Shown: positions 1 through 7,614 of the stretch, piece after piece
Layout of the letters: each line of letters opens with the position of its first letter
Numbering within the stretch: the stretch's first letter is position 1
Assembly: GCA_902777125.1 (NCBI GenBank)
Contig: CACYSQ010000022.1
Location: forward strand, 1-48,045
Reading direction: 5' to 3'
From: Ruminococcus flavefaciens
GTDB taxonomy: Bacteria > Bacillota > Clostridia > Oscillospirales > Ruminococcaceae
Length of the DNA: 48,045 bases
Notes under the pieces: generated by a model
The model's input: only the letters and a program-made list of their open reading frames with translations
Databases searched by the model: none
Told to the model about the DNA's origin: nothing
Program-made: the position numbers and the translations under genes

Positions 1-156
1 GTGTCGGGAGCGTTAGGTCACTCGACGATAACTACCACGACTTCTATCTACTGTCATGTGTTCAATCAGGCTCAGGCGAGGGCAGGAGATGCTATCGCAT
101 CAGTGCTTGACTTCAAGAAGCACGACACGGACAAAGGACAGCCCAAAGCTGTATAA
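1..156 (+). CDS. Tyrosine recombinase (integrase), C-terminal fragment
   Basis: Partial gene: the window opens inside it and the reading frame runs 51 codons to a TAA at 154-156. The visible peptide holds the C-terminal signature of phage/ICE tyrosine recombinases, LGHSTITTTTSIYCHVF, in which the GH of box II is followed by the catalytic tyrosine (residue 17 of the fragment). The tail after it is short and polar, as usual. The gene points at the 3' end of the tRNA-Glu gene 85 bp away, the typical position of an integrase at the end of an element integrated into a tRNA gene. The rest of the element would lie left of the window. The family assignment is firm for a fragment; which element it belongs to cannot be told. 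Confidence 0.85.
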   Translation: MSGALGHSTITTTTSIYCHVFNQAQARAGDAIASVLDFKKHDTDKGQPKAV

Positions 157-199
157 AGGACAAGTAAAGGACAGAAGCCGTCATGGGATAAAAAAATAA

Positions 200-231
200 C
201 TCAGAAATGGCGATTTAACGTCATTTCTGAG
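200..231 (-). terminator. Intrinsic terminator of the tRNA operon
   Basis: Perfect 10-bp stem (CTCAGAAATG / CATTTCTGAG) with a 12-nt loop. Read on the minus strand it is followed by TTATTTTTTTA, so it ends the tRNA-Met/tRNA-Glu transcript. It lies between the integrase stop and the tRNA, so it may belong to the inserted element. Confidence 0.75.
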
Positions 232-240
232 CCTTGTGTG

Positions 241-315
241 TGGTGACCCGTACGGGAATTGAACCCATGATTCCGCCGTGAAAGGGCGATGTCTTAACCT
301 CTTGACCAACGGGCC
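241..315 (-). tRNA. tRNA-Glu (UUC)
   Basis: Cloverleaf readable on the minus strand: acceptor GGCCCGT pairs with ACGGGTC, anticodon loop CTTTCAC gives anticodon TTC, T-arm GGTTCAATTCC. The 3' CCA is encoded (241-243). It follows tRNA-Met after 3 bp, so the two are co-transcribed. Its 3' end faces the integrase fragment. Confidence 0.95.
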
Positions 316-318
316 ATA

Positions 319-395
319 TGGTAGCGGCAGTAGGATTCGAACCAACGACCAATCGGGTATGAACCGAGTACTCTAGCCAACTGAGCTATGCCGCC
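319..395 (-). tRNA. tRNA-Met (CAU), elongator type
   Basis: Minus-strand cloverleaf with acceptor GGCGGCA paired to TGCCGCT, anticodon CAT in the loop TTCATAC, T-arm GGTTCGAATCC and an encoded CCA at 319-321. The A-box AGCTCAGTTGGCTAGAG and the base-paired first position favour the elongator over the initiator tRNA. Confidence 0.93.
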
Positions 396-429
396 ACAAA
401 TAGCACAAACCAATGTCTGTGACCTTGTT

Positions 430-458
430 ATTATACTACGGCTGACGGAGATTGTCAA
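430..458 (-). promoter_or_regulatory. Sigma-A promoter of the tRNA operon
   Basis: Minus-strand consensus TTGACA (453-458) and TATAAT (430-435) separated by exactly 17 bp, 35 bp upstream of tRNA-Met. Confidence 0.88.
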
Positions 459-587
459 GCGGGACGGACAAGCTTTGTACGAATGTACAAAAACCGGCGT
501 ATCAGTCCGCGGCATATTGTGAGCAATAACATAAAACCGGAAAGGATAAATGGTACGGCTGATACAGGACGTCCCGTTCCGTTCATA

Positions 588-616
588 TTGACACCGCGAA
601 AGAACTGTGCTATAAT
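588..616 (+). promoter_or_regulatory. Sigma-A promoter of the phosphodiesterase gene
   Basis: Perfect TTGACA (588-593), 17-bp spacer and TATAAT (611-616), 41 bp upstream of the ATG at 658. The stretch 396-657 otherwise holds only the two divergent promoters. Confidence 0.9.
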
Positions 617-657
617 ACGGTATATTACTATCCACGGAAACGAGGGGAGAATGAGTT

Positions 658-1266
658 ATGAAGATCGCGGTATTCTCAGACATTCACGGAAATCTCAAAG
701 CGTTAAGGGAAGTCCTTGCGCGTATCAGGGAGCATTCCCCTGACCTGACGGTTTTTCTTGGAGACATTTTCCAGCGCGGGAACGAGGAAACGGAGTGTCT
801 CGAATTGCTGAAGGAAAGCGGAATAGTCTGCCTGAAGGGCAACTGCGAGCTCTATGCCGAGCACGGCGTTGACGTTGACCCGGACGTTGAGCACCTGAGA
901 GTCTACTATGACGGCATAAGGGAAAAGCTCTCGGAGGAGCAGCTTGATTTCATAAGGAAGATGCCGTTATTCTATGAGACAGAAGTCTGCGGACGCAAAA
1001 TGCGGTTTTCGCATTTCCTGTTTCTGGACATTGATGCGCCCTATCCTTTTTTACCGCTGTCAAGTCTGAAAAACGGCGTATTTGACGAGGCTTGCAGGAG
1101 CAGTGAGATAGCGGGATACGACCTTGTTGCGGTAGGTCATTCGCACCGGAATTTCGTGAATGGGAACGTTGTCTCCGTTTCGGCGAGCGGACTGGAGAGA
1201 GCTTCGTACCTTATCATCGAGGCGGACGAGAACGCGGTCACTTACGAGCACATAAGCATTGAATGA
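658..1266 (+). CDS. YfcE-type metallophosphoesterase
   Basis: A 202-residue cytoplasmic phosphodiesterase of the calcineurin-like superfamily, close in size to YfcE/MJ0936 enzymes. The metal-binding motifs appear in order: DIHGN (residues 8-12), GD (35-36), a GNC in the position of GN[HC] near residue 62 and GHSH (about 160-163) near the C terminus. These enzymes bind two metals and hydrolyse phosphodiesters; the physiological substrate is usually unknown. The ATG at 658 follows a GAGGGGAG ribosome site and a consensus promoter at 588-616. It stands alone and converges with the vanY-type gene, the two sharing the hairpin at 1275-1305. The fold is clear; the substrate is not. Confidence 0.85.
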   Translation: MKIAVFSDIHGNLKALREVLARIREHSPDLTVFLGDIFQRGNEETECLELLKESGIVCLKGNCELYAEHGVDVDPDVEHLRVYYDGIREKLSEEQLDFIRKMPLFYETEVCGRKMRFSHFLFLDIDAPYPFLPLSSLKNGVFDEACRSSEIAGYDLVAVGHSHRNFVNGNVVSVSASGLERASYLIIEADENAVTYEHISIE

Positions 1267-1269
1267 ACG

Positions 1270-1305
1270 AAAAAGCCCCGGGACGTTCCGAAAACGCCTC
1301 GGGGC
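1270..1305 (-). terminator. Terminator between convergent genes
   Basis: GC-rich stem (GCCCCG..CGGGGC) at 1275-1305. On the minus strand it is followed directly by TTTTTCG, so it mainly ends the carboxypeptidase gene. It lies 9 bp after the phosphodiesterase stop and may stall that transcript too. Confidence 0.75.
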
Positions 1306-1341
1306 ACAAACTTTATACGGACATTTATCTGCTGCGGTTCA

Positions 1342-2535
1342 TCAATCCGGGTACTTCGAGGTCAGACCGAAGTATTCCTCGAGGGTGATACCGCCGCGGT
1401 CGTGGATCTTTTTGGACATATCCGAACCGACATAGCGGATATGCCACGGTTCGTACTTATAGCCGGTGATATCCTGCTTGCCCTTGGGATAGCGCAGGAT
1501 AAAGCCGTATTCCCAGCAATGGTCCTCTATCCACTTAGCCTCGGGAGTTCCGATGAAGGCATCGCTTATGATATTGACATCTATCGCAAGACCCGTCTGA
1601 TGCTCGGAATTTCCGGGACGAGCAGAGTAGGTATCGGTTTTTTCCTTGCCGTCCTTGGCGACATTGCTGTTGTAGATAGCCTCCTGTTCGGCGTAGCTGC
1701 GGAAGCCGGAGGAACAATAGATATTCAGACCGTCCTTAGCGGCGCCCTGCTGGAGCTTGGTGAACCAGGTATAGCAGGTCGGATCGAGGCCTCCGGGGTA
1801 ATAGGAAGCCGGAATGGTATAGGTCTTGTTTACTATGAGAACGTCGCCCTCATAGTGGTAGCCGTCGCCGTTTATCTTAGAGGGAGCAGGAGCCTCAGCT
1901 AACTGCTGAGGCTCGGGAGTTTCATTTTTATCATCTTTTTTTGCAGGGTCATCGGAATTTGCAGTGTTATTATTATTTGCTGTATTGACCGGTCCTGCAA
2001 CAGTTACCTTGATAGTTACCTCCTTGGAGGGATCCTTCTTGGAGCTGAGGGTAACGTAGCATTCACCGCCTGAAACGCCGGTGATATGGCCGTACATATC
2101 AACTGTAGCTATCTTGGGGTCAGAGGAGGTCCATACCTCATCGGGTTCTGACGAGCCTTCGGGGTACTGCTGAACATAGCAGATGCCCTGTCCGCCGACC
2201 TCTAAGAAGACGCTGTACTTATCGAGCTTGAAGCCGCTGTCGTTAGCGCCCGCCGTCTTTGTGGTAGTAGTGGTGGTAGTAGTAGCCTCGGTCGCGAACT
2301 GAGCGGTAGTTGTGGCAGTAGTGGTGGTAGTAACATCTGTGGGCTTGGTATCGCCGCCCTTATCCGAGCTGTCCTTTGAGCAGGCTTTAGCCATAAGGAT
2401 AATGAGAAGGAGCACAAGGAACGCTATAACGCAGAGCGCACCGAGCTGGCGGCGGCGCAGCGTTTTCTTCGAGACTCTTTTTCTTGGACGCTGGCGGTTC
2501 GGATCGTTGTTGTAGTTATTGTAATTGCTGCCCAT
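1342..2535 (-). CDS. Membrane-anchored VanY-type D-Ala-D-Ala carboxypeptidase
   Basis: 397 residues: a basic cytoplasmic N terminus (RKRVSKKTLRRR), one membrane segment at about 29-49, a Thr-rich linker (about 60-95), a Big2-like Ig-fold (about 100-180, with the typical TSSDPKIATVD and GHITGVSGG), a charged spacer and a VanY/peptidase M15B domain (about 225-395). The zinc-site motifs are visible: SEHQTGLAIDV and EPWHIRYVG. Such enzymes trim the terminal D-Ala from peptidoglycan stem peptides outside the cell. The ATG at 2535 follows AAAGGAAAGGG. A good promoter lies at 2613-2641. There is no vancomycin-resistance cluster near it, so a housekeeping wall role is more likely than resistance. Confidence 0.87.
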   Translation of the reverse strand: MGSNYNNYNNDPNRQRPRKRVSKKTLRRRQLGALCVIAFLVLLLIILMAKACSKDSSDKGGDTKPTDVTTTTTATTTAQFATEATTTTTTTTKTAGANDSGFKLDKYSVFLEVGGQGICYVQQYPEGSSEPDEVWTSSDPKIATVDMYGHITGVSGGECYVTLSSKKDPSKEVTIKVTVAGPVNTANNNNTANSDDPAKKDDKNETPEPQQLAEAPAPSKINGDGYHYEGDVLIVNKTYTIPASYYPGGLDPTCYTWFTKLQQGAAKDGLNIYCSSGFRSYAEQEAIYNSNVAKDGKEKTDTYSARPGNSEHQTGLAIDVNIISDAFIGTPEAKWIEDHCWEYGFILRYPKGKQDITGYKYEPWHIRYVGSDMSKKIHDRGGITLEEYFGLTSKYPD

Positions 2536-2612
2536 ATTATTATCCCTTTCCTTTAAGAGCTTGCGGATATGCTGTTTTTCTCCGCAGCAAGGGGTAAAAA
2601 GCCCCTGATAAC

Positions 2613-2641
2613 ATTATATCACAGCTTGTATAAATTGTCAC
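2613..2641 (-). promoter_or_regulatory. Sigma-A promoter of the carboxypeptidase gene
   Basis: Minus strand: GTGACA (2636-2641), 17-bp spacer, TATAAT (2613-2618). A small AGGGGC/GCCCCT hairpin sits in the leader near 2590-2606. Confidence 0.8.
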
Positions 2642-2717
2642 GCATTTTTCTTGCACTTTGAAAAATTTATGCACTATGTCAGATTTTGACAGCGTTTTTT
2701 TAACATTTTGACTAATA

Positions 2718-4031
2718 TCACTCTTTGTCGGAAGCTTCCTGCGGCATGACCCTTTCCACCCGGCATACCTCTATCCTGTGGTGACGCAGTTCGAGAACCT
2801 CTATTTTAAGCCCGTCCGCCTCTATCGAGAGCTGTGTTCCGTCACGCGGTATATCGCCAAGCTCCGCTATGACGTAGCCGCCGAAGGTCTCGTACCTCTC
2901 CGCCGGAAGCTCAATGCCGAGCTCCTCACTGACCTCCGCAATGGAGGTCGCCCCGGGTATCAGCCACGAATTATCGGTGAGCTTCTCCATGCGCGGCTGA
3001 GGGATATCGTCCTCATCGTCCGAAAAATCGCCGACGAGCTGCTCCACAAGGTCGGTAACGGTTATTATACCGCTCATTCCGCCGTATTCATCGACAACGA
3101 CCGCAAAATGATCGGCTCCGCTCTGCTTCATCTGCTCAAAAAGCCTGTCCGCCTTCATGGTCTCGTGGACGAAATACGGCTCGCGGACCGCATTCCGCAT
3201 GATATTCTCCCTGCTCCTGTCATCGAGCCGGAAATAATCCTTCGCGCTGAGCACGCCGATCACATCGTCAACACTCTCTCCGCAGACCGGGAATATCGAA
3301 TGCCGCGTCCGGTGGATAGTCTCCTCCCATTCGGATATATCGTCCTTTTCCCAGAGCACGGACACCTCCGTGCGGTGAGTGCAGACCTGTCCCGCCGTCA
3401 TATCGTCGAACGCAAAAACGTTCTTGATGATGCGGTTCTCGTCCTCGTCTATGGTACCCTTTTCGGCGCCGGCATCGGACATCATGAGGATCTCCTCCTC
3501 GGTAACGATCTCCTCCTCGGCATTGGGGTCTATGCCCATGAGCCGCAGCATACCGCCGGAAAGCGCCCCTGTCAGCCACACAGCCGGTGCGGAGGCTATC
3601 ATGACTATCCTGAGAAACGCGCTCATGCGGAGAGCTGCCTTTTCAGGCGATCTTGCCGCTATCCTGCGCGGTATAAGCTCGCAGAAAACGAGTATCAGGA
3701 AGCATTCCGCAAGCGCAACTATGAGAGTTCCGAGAGCACCGCAGTTCCCTGCGGAAAGCCCTGTCCCGTCAAGTGCGGAGGCTATCCTCCCGGCAAAGCC
3801 GTAAACGCCGAAGGCTGCCGCGGTCAGTGCCGTGAACAGAAAGGCTGTCTTCATCGAGGCAAGAAAACGTGCCGGCGAGGAGAGTATCTTCCTCAGCCTT
3901 GCACCGCGCTTTCCGCCCTCAGCAGCAAGCTTTTCGAGCCTCGGGTCGCTTACCGAGACCGCTGCTGTCTCCGCGAAGGTCATGGCTCCGCAGAGCGTCA
4001 ATAATATCAATTGCAGCAAACACTGCGTCAA
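2718..4031 (-). CDS. CNNM/CorC-type membrane protein with CBS domains
   Basis: 437 residues. The N-terminal DUF21 region (about 1-165) has three to four hydrophobic segments and the family's ETA motif after the first one. A CBS pair (about 195-330) with DEYGGMSGIITVTDLVEQLV follows, then a C-terminal CorC_HlyC domain (about 345-425). The family (YhdP/YqhB/MpfA-like, often mislabelled hemolysin C) is linked to Mg2+ export or resistance. The assigned start is TTG at 4031, with a weak ribosome site; a stronger AGAAAGAGG lies about 22 bp further upstream, so the start is uncertain. Only 36 bp separate it from the lipoprotein genes upstream, so it is probably the last gene of that operon. Confidence 0.8.
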   Translation of the reverse strand: MTQCLLQLILLTLCGAMTFAETAAVSVSDPRLEKLAAEGGKRGARLRKILSSPARFLASMKTAFLFTALTAAAFGVYGFAGRIASALDGTGLSAGNCGALGTLIVALAECFLILVFCELIPRRIAARSPEKAALRMSAFLRIVMIASAPAVWLTGALSGGMLRLMGIDPNAEEEIVTEEEILMMSDAGAEKGTIDEDENRIIKNVFAFDDMTAGQVCTHRTEVSVLWEKDDISEWEETIHRTRHSIFPVCGESVDDVIGVLSAKDYFRLDDRSRENIMRNAVREPYFVHETMKADRLFEQMKQSGADHFAVVVDEYGGMSGIITVTDLVEQLVGDFSDDEDDIPQPRMEKLTDNSWLIPGATSIAEVSEELGIELPAERYETFGGYVIAELGDIPRDGTQLSIEADGLKIEVLELRHHRIEVCRVERVMPQEASDKE

Positions 4032-4067
4032 TATATCAGTTTCCGTAGTTATCCTCTTTCTCTGAAA

Positions 4068-4883
4068 TTATTTTATCCTCTTGGCTGTATTTACATCGCC
4101 CATGTCTGTGAGCAGAGAGAGCGTATCGCCGTCTACATCGAAATAATCGGTTACGTCCTCATCGTCGTCCATATTTGAGATAAGAGTGAGCTTGTTTCCG
4201 TCGATCTCATAGCTGAAAGCGGCATAAGAGACAGCGTATGTATCCTCGCCGTCGATAAGAATGGAATAATCCATTTCGTCGTTCTCGGCTGTCAGATATT
4301 CCTTCATGGCACCGCCGGTCACATTGTATTCGCCGTCTATATTCTTATTTATTTTGCCGCCGCGGCTCGTCAGGACAAGGATCTCCTCGTCCTCATATTC
4401 GACAGTTATAGTCTTTCCGTCAAATTTATAGGGGATCTCCTCACCCTCGAAGCTTACAACGCCGTCTGAGAAGCTAATCTCCTCGGTGATATCAACAGTC
4501 ATATCAATATCTCCGCTGTCTTTTCCGCCGTTGAATGTAAGGTCGATAGTCATTTCATCGTCTTCCATTCTCCATGTGCCTCTTACATCGCCGCCGTGGA
4601 AATCGGACGGGTCAGCGTCCTCCCCCGTCGTGGGCTCAACGGTTTTTGTGGTCTTTTTGGTAGTGGTTTTTTTTGTGGTGGTCACCTCATCGGTGTCCTC
4701 CTCAGTAGCAGCCTCAGTGGTCTGCTCTTCCTCGTCTGTAGTGTCCTCTGCACCGTTCTCTGCCTCTGCCGTGCTGCTCTTTGCGGAGGTCTCGCTTTCG
4801 GAGGTATCGTCGTCCGAACCGCACGATGCGAATGTCCCTGTCATGAGCATACAGCCCATGAGAATTGCCATGAGTTTTTTCAT
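4068..4883 (-). CDS. Secreted lipoprotein, tandem paralogue 4
   Basis: 271 residues. The N terminus MKKLMAILMGCMLMTGTFASC is a lipoprotein signal peptide with the modified cysteine at the FASC box. A low-complexity linker rich in Ser, Thr and Glu (about 25-90, with TTKKTTTKKT) precedes a globular domain starting DPSDFHGGDVRGTW. The rest is beta-rich, with repeated short 'function-of-term' strands (for example DGKTITVEYEDEEI), like small lipocalin/DUF5640-type lipoprotein domains. The signal peptide and the DPSDFHGGDV motif are nearly identical to those of the gene at 4903-5757, so the genes are duplicates. The ATG follows GAAAGGAAG. No function is known; surface exposure is an inference. Confidence 0.75.
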   Translation of the reverse strand: MKKLMAILMGCMLMTGTFASCGSDDDTSESETSAKSSTAEAENGAEDTTDEEEQTTEAATEEDTDEVTTTKKTTTKKTTKTVEPTTGEDADPSDFHGGDVRGTWRMEDDEMTIDLTFNGGKDSGDIDMTVDITEEISFSDGVVSFEGEEIPYKFDGKTITVEYEDEEILVLTSRGGKINKNIDGEYNVTGGAMKEYLTAENDEMDYSILIDGEDTYAVSYAAFSYEIDGNKLTLISNMDDDEDVTDYFDVDGDTLSLLTDMGDVNTAKRIK

Positions 4884-4902
4884 ATTATCTTCCTTTCTGC
4901 AA

Positions 4903-5757
4903 TCAGAACCGGTCCGTTCTCAGTAAGACTACGACATCTCCATCATTATCCAGTACACGGAGCTTATCGCCGTCAACGTCATAATAGCTCGTTTCACTGC
5001 TCTCCACGCCTTTATAGGTCTCGGTAACAGTCAGCTCGTTGCCCTTTGCCTCATAGCAGTAGGTATCTTCGTTGTAGACGTAGGTCTCATTGCCATCAAT
5101 GATATACAGCATTCCGAGGTTGTCATCTTCAAAGTCTTCCATAAGAGTGCCGCCGGTGATCTCGTATGTTCCGTCGATCGCAGAGCCGCTTCCGCTTACC
5201 CGCGTGAAGACGAGATAATCCTCGCCCTCGTATTCTATTTTGACTATATTCCCGCTGAACGTGTAGGAGACCTCGTCGCCCTCAAAGCTTGCCTTTCCGT
5301 CGCTGCCGAAGCTGAGGTCCTCTGAGATATCCATATACATTCCGAGCCTGCCGTCTTTTTTGAAATCATAGATGAGATTGTAAGCTGTCCGCTCCTCGAT
5401 CACCCATAAACCGGCAACATCGCCGCCGTGGAAATCGGAGGGGTCTGCCTCCGGCTCATCATCGGCAGGCTTGCTTGTGGTCTTCGCAGTGGTCGTGGCG
5501 ACAGCATCATCGTCATCGGGAGCTGTAGTGACCTTTAAGGTCGTCTTCTTTGTCGTGGTAGTCTCCTCGTCTGTGACGTCCTCAGTACCGTCCTCAGTAC
5601 CGCCCTCAGTGCTGTTCTCTGCTGCCTTCTCAGATGCAGCTGCACTGCTGTCCGCTGTGGTGGTCCCGCTTTCGGACGAGCTGCCTGACGAGCCGCACGA
5701 TGCGAATGTTCCTGTCATGAGCATACAGCCCATGAGTACCGCTAAAAGCTTTTTCAT
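4903..5757 (-). CDS. Secreted lipoprotein, tandem paralogue 3
   Basis: 284 residues with the same plan as its downstream neighbour: signal peptide MKKLLAVLMGCMLMTGTFASC ending in a lipobox cysteine, a Ser/Thr/Glu-rich linker of about 85 residues, then DPSDFHGGDVAGLW and a beta-rich domain with a GTYEITGGTL turn also seen in the two genes upstream (GTYKVKSGAV, GEYLLTGGSY). The ATG is preceded by AAAGGAG. The gap to the next lipoprotein gene is 19 bp and to the previous one 30 bp, so all are likely co-transcribed. Function unknown; the gene adds to an expanded lipoprotein family. Confidence 0.75.
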   Translation of the reverse strand: MKKLLAVLMGCMLMTGTFASCGSSGSSSESGTTTADSSAAASEKAAENSTEGGTEDGTEDVTDEETTTTKKTTLKVTTAPDDDDAVATTTAKTTSKPADDEPEADPSDFHGGDVAGLWVIEERTAYNLIYDFKKDGRLGMYMDISEDLSFGSDGKASFEGDEVSYTFSGNIVKIEYEGEDYLVFTRVSGSGSAIDGTYEITGGTLMEDFEDDNLGMLYIIDGNETYVYNEDTYCYEAKGNELTVTETYKGVESSETSYYDVDGDKLRVLDNDGDVVVLLRTDRF

Positions 5758-5787
5758 GATAATACTCCTTTACGCTCGGGAAACGGC

Positions 5788-6552
5788 TCACTTTTTCCTT
5801 GTGAAATACTGCTTCGTCCCGCCGGATTCAGCTACCATTTCATCGCCGTTCACCTTATAGGAGAATTCCCCTACGCCTAATATTGCGTTTCCGCTGGTCA
5901 GGCTGACCTTTTTGCCGTCGGCTGTGTAACCGAAGCAGTTCTCGAATATTCCGGTACACTTGCCGCCCTTGACCTCGATGTTGAAGCTCAAGCCGCCGTA
6001 TTCACCGGATACCTCGTCATAGACAGCACCGCTTTTTACCTTGTATGTTCCGTCCAAGCCCTGACCGGACGTTGTTTTGTCCATAGTGAGGACGTCCATA
6101 CCGTTCAGGACGAGTGAAAAATGCGTTCCGTCGAAGGAGTACATATCAGACGGGAGCTCTGTTCCCTCCACAACGAGGGAATCGCCCTTGAAGTACAGCA
6201 TATCCCCGAAATAGAGGAGTATGTCGCCTGTACCGTCAGCATTGAAAACATATGCGCCGTTGTAGCCTCCCTCGGAGGTGTCCCATGCGCCGACAAGCTC
6301 GCTGTCTATCTCGGTGCCGGAGCTTTCAGAGGTCTTTTCCCCGGTCTTTACGGAAGGAGCTTCGGTCTCAGGCTCCTCCGTATCTTTTTCGGTATCAGCC
6401 TCGGTGGCCTTTTCCGAAGATTCATTATCGCCCGCAGACACAGTGCCTGCGGCTGTGGTCGTGGCCTCGGACGAATCGCCGTCAGAGCCGCACGATGCGA
6501 ATGTTCCTGTGATGAGCATACAGCCCATGAGTACCGCTAAAAATCTTTTCAT
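5788..6552 (-). CDS. Secreted lipoprotein, tandem paralogue 2
   Basis: 254 residues. The signal peptide MKRFLAVLMGCMLITGTFASC is almost the same as in the two genes downstream. A Ser/Glu/Thr linker (about 25-85) leads into a domain opening with LVGAWDTSEGGYNGAYVFNA. In this domain the series of strands (DGTGDILLYFGDMLYFKGD, YSFDGTHFSLVLNG) matches the gene at 6566-7168 more closely than the other two, so the cluster splits into two sub-pairs. The ribosome site is GAAGGGA. No catalytic residues stand out. Function unknown. Confidence 0.75.
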   Translation of the reverse strand: MKRFLAVLMGCMLITGTFASCGSDGDSSEATTTAAGTVSAGDNESSEKATEADTEKDTEEPETEAPSVKTGEKTSESSGTEIDSELVGAWDTSEGGYNGAYVFNADGTGDILLYFGDMLYFKGDSLVVEGTELPSDMYSFDGTHFSLVLNGMDVLTMDKTTSGQGLDGTYKVKSGAVYDEVSGEYGGLSFNIEVKGGKCTGIFENCFGYTADGKKVSLTSGNAILGVGEFSYKVNGDEMVAESGGTKQYFTRKK

Positions 6553-6565
6553 AATGATCCCTTCG

Positions 6566-7168
6566 TTATTCCTTTATGAGTAAGCGCTCACCGCCGTCAA
6601 CACGCTCAACGGTGAGCTTATTTCCTTTCAGCTCAGCCTTGCCGCTGCTGTCCGGGAAGCCGTTGTGACCCTTGAGGGAAAGCTTGTCGCCGTCAAAGGT
6701 ATAGTCTATCGTATGTGCGGCGGTTATCTTTATCCTCTCGCCCTCGATGCTGATAAGAATTTCCGCAGCCTCAGCCGATTCCACGCCCATTCCGAGGGCT
6801 ATGCTCTCACGGTAGCTGCCGCCTGTGAGGAGGTATTCGCCGTCATAGCTCTCCGGGAGAGGTTCACCTGTGCGGTCGAGAACAAGTGCGGTCTGACCGA
6901 GGATATCGGCTTGCAGTATATCTCCGTCATATTTGAGATTGTCGCTGCCGAAGCGGGTTCCCGATATGAACAGCGCACCGTCGCTGAAGTACATATCGTC
7001 CGGATAGATGTAGACTCCGCCTGTGCCGTCCTCATTGAAGATGTAGCCGCCGTTGAAGCTTTCGTCGGATATCCTCCATGTACCGGTTATGTCGGTGTCC
7101 TTGCTCTTTCCGCACGATACACAGACTGCCGCCATTGCAGCCGCTATGAGCAATGCTTTTTTTATCAT
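6566..7168 (-). CDS. Secreted lipoprotein, tandem paralogue 1
   Basis: About 200 residues. The open frame begins at 7234, but a promoter -10 box lies at 7241-7246, which leaves no room for a leader there. The signal peptide MIKKALLIAAAMAAVCVSC begins at the ATG at 7168, the start chosen here; an ATG five codons upstream is possible. The Ser/Thr linker is missing, and the lipidated cysteine is followed almost directly by GTWRISDESFNGGYIFNEDG, the same domain start as in the next gene. It is the promoter-proximal gene of the lipoprotein cluster. Function unknown. Confidence 0.72.
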   Translation of the reverse strand: MIKKALLIAAAMAAVCVSCGKSKDTDITGTWRISDESFNGGYIFNEDGTGGVYIYPDDMYFSDGALFISGTRFGSDNLKYDGDILQADILGQTALVLDRTGEPLPESYDGEYLLTGGSYRESIALGMGVESAEAAEILISIEGERIKITAAHTIDYTFDGDKLSLKGHNGFPDSSGKAELKGNKLTVERVDGGERLLIKE

Positions 7169-7240
7169 AGATCTATTTCCCATTCCGAGGCACAGAACAC
7201 TTTCTCCTGCCTCTTTATATTGCTTATTGAGCATGCACTA

Positions 7241-7269
7241 ATTATATCACTGAATAAGCGCTATTTCAA
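7241..7269 (-). promoter_or_regulatory. Sigma-A promoter of the lipoprotein operon
   Basis: Minus strand TTGAAA (7264-7269), 17-bp spacer, TATAAT (7241-7246). Transcription would start near 7233. The leader contains a GAGGCA..TGCCTC pairing that could sequester a GGAG. No clear second promoter was seen between this point and 2718, so it probably drives five genes. Confidence 0.8.
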
Positions 7270-7456
7270 GCAAATATCCAAAAAGTTCCTGAAATGTAAT
7301 ATTTTTTTTTGCCGGGCAGTCCGGCTTTTGTAAAAAACGCCGATAATTCTGCGGCTTTGACCTGCGCTTAGCCCTTAATCCTTGACAAACAGCCTTTTTA
7401 GTGCTAAGATTATGCTATCCGTAAATTAATTAGATGTATATTATGCGGCGGAATTT

Positions 7457-7573
7457 GGAATTGAGAATTGAGAATTGTGGTATCGCCTGACGGCGATATA
7501 TCAGAAAGGGTAATTTTTTATCTGTCTGCCGTTATGCAGACACATTAACTCTCAACTCTCCACTCTCAACTCC
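7457..7573. repeat. Imperfect inverted-repeat element, copy A
   Basis: In the 446-bp gap between the lipoprotein operon and the Ca2+-ATPase. The ends are TTGAGAAT-type direct repeats on the left and CTCAACTCTC-type repeats on the right, which are inverted relative to each other. The centre holds the palindrome TATCGCCTGACGGCGATA (7481-7498) and a GTCTGC..GCAGAC hairpin near 7523-7541. A related copy with the same central palindrome lies at 12174-12322 in the opposite orientation. There is no coding potential. The rest of the gap (7270-7456) is AT-rich with nothing recognisable. Confidence 0.65.
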
Positions 7574-7614
7574 CGGGTTTTGCCGTTCAAACTATTCTTG
7601 AATGGAGCGATGAT

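Noticed and set aside
2202-2417. GTAGTAGTGG-type trinucleotide runs considered as CRISPR or microsatellite array
   Set aside because: They encode the Thr-rich linker of the carboxypeptidase; there are no spacers. No CRISPR array was seen in the window.
1342-2535. Vancomycin-resistance locus
   Set aside because: A VanY-type domain alone, with no vanH/A/X/R/S genes and a wall-linked Ig domain, points to housekeeping peptidoglycan trimming.
2778-4004. 408-codon plus-strand frame opposite the CNNM-type gene
   Set aside because: Composition-driven shadow; the minus-strand frame has clear CBS and DUF21 motifs.
6665-7333. 222-codon plus-strand frame opposite the first lipoprotein gene
   Set aside because: Crosses the lipoprotein promoter and has no ribosome site; shadow.
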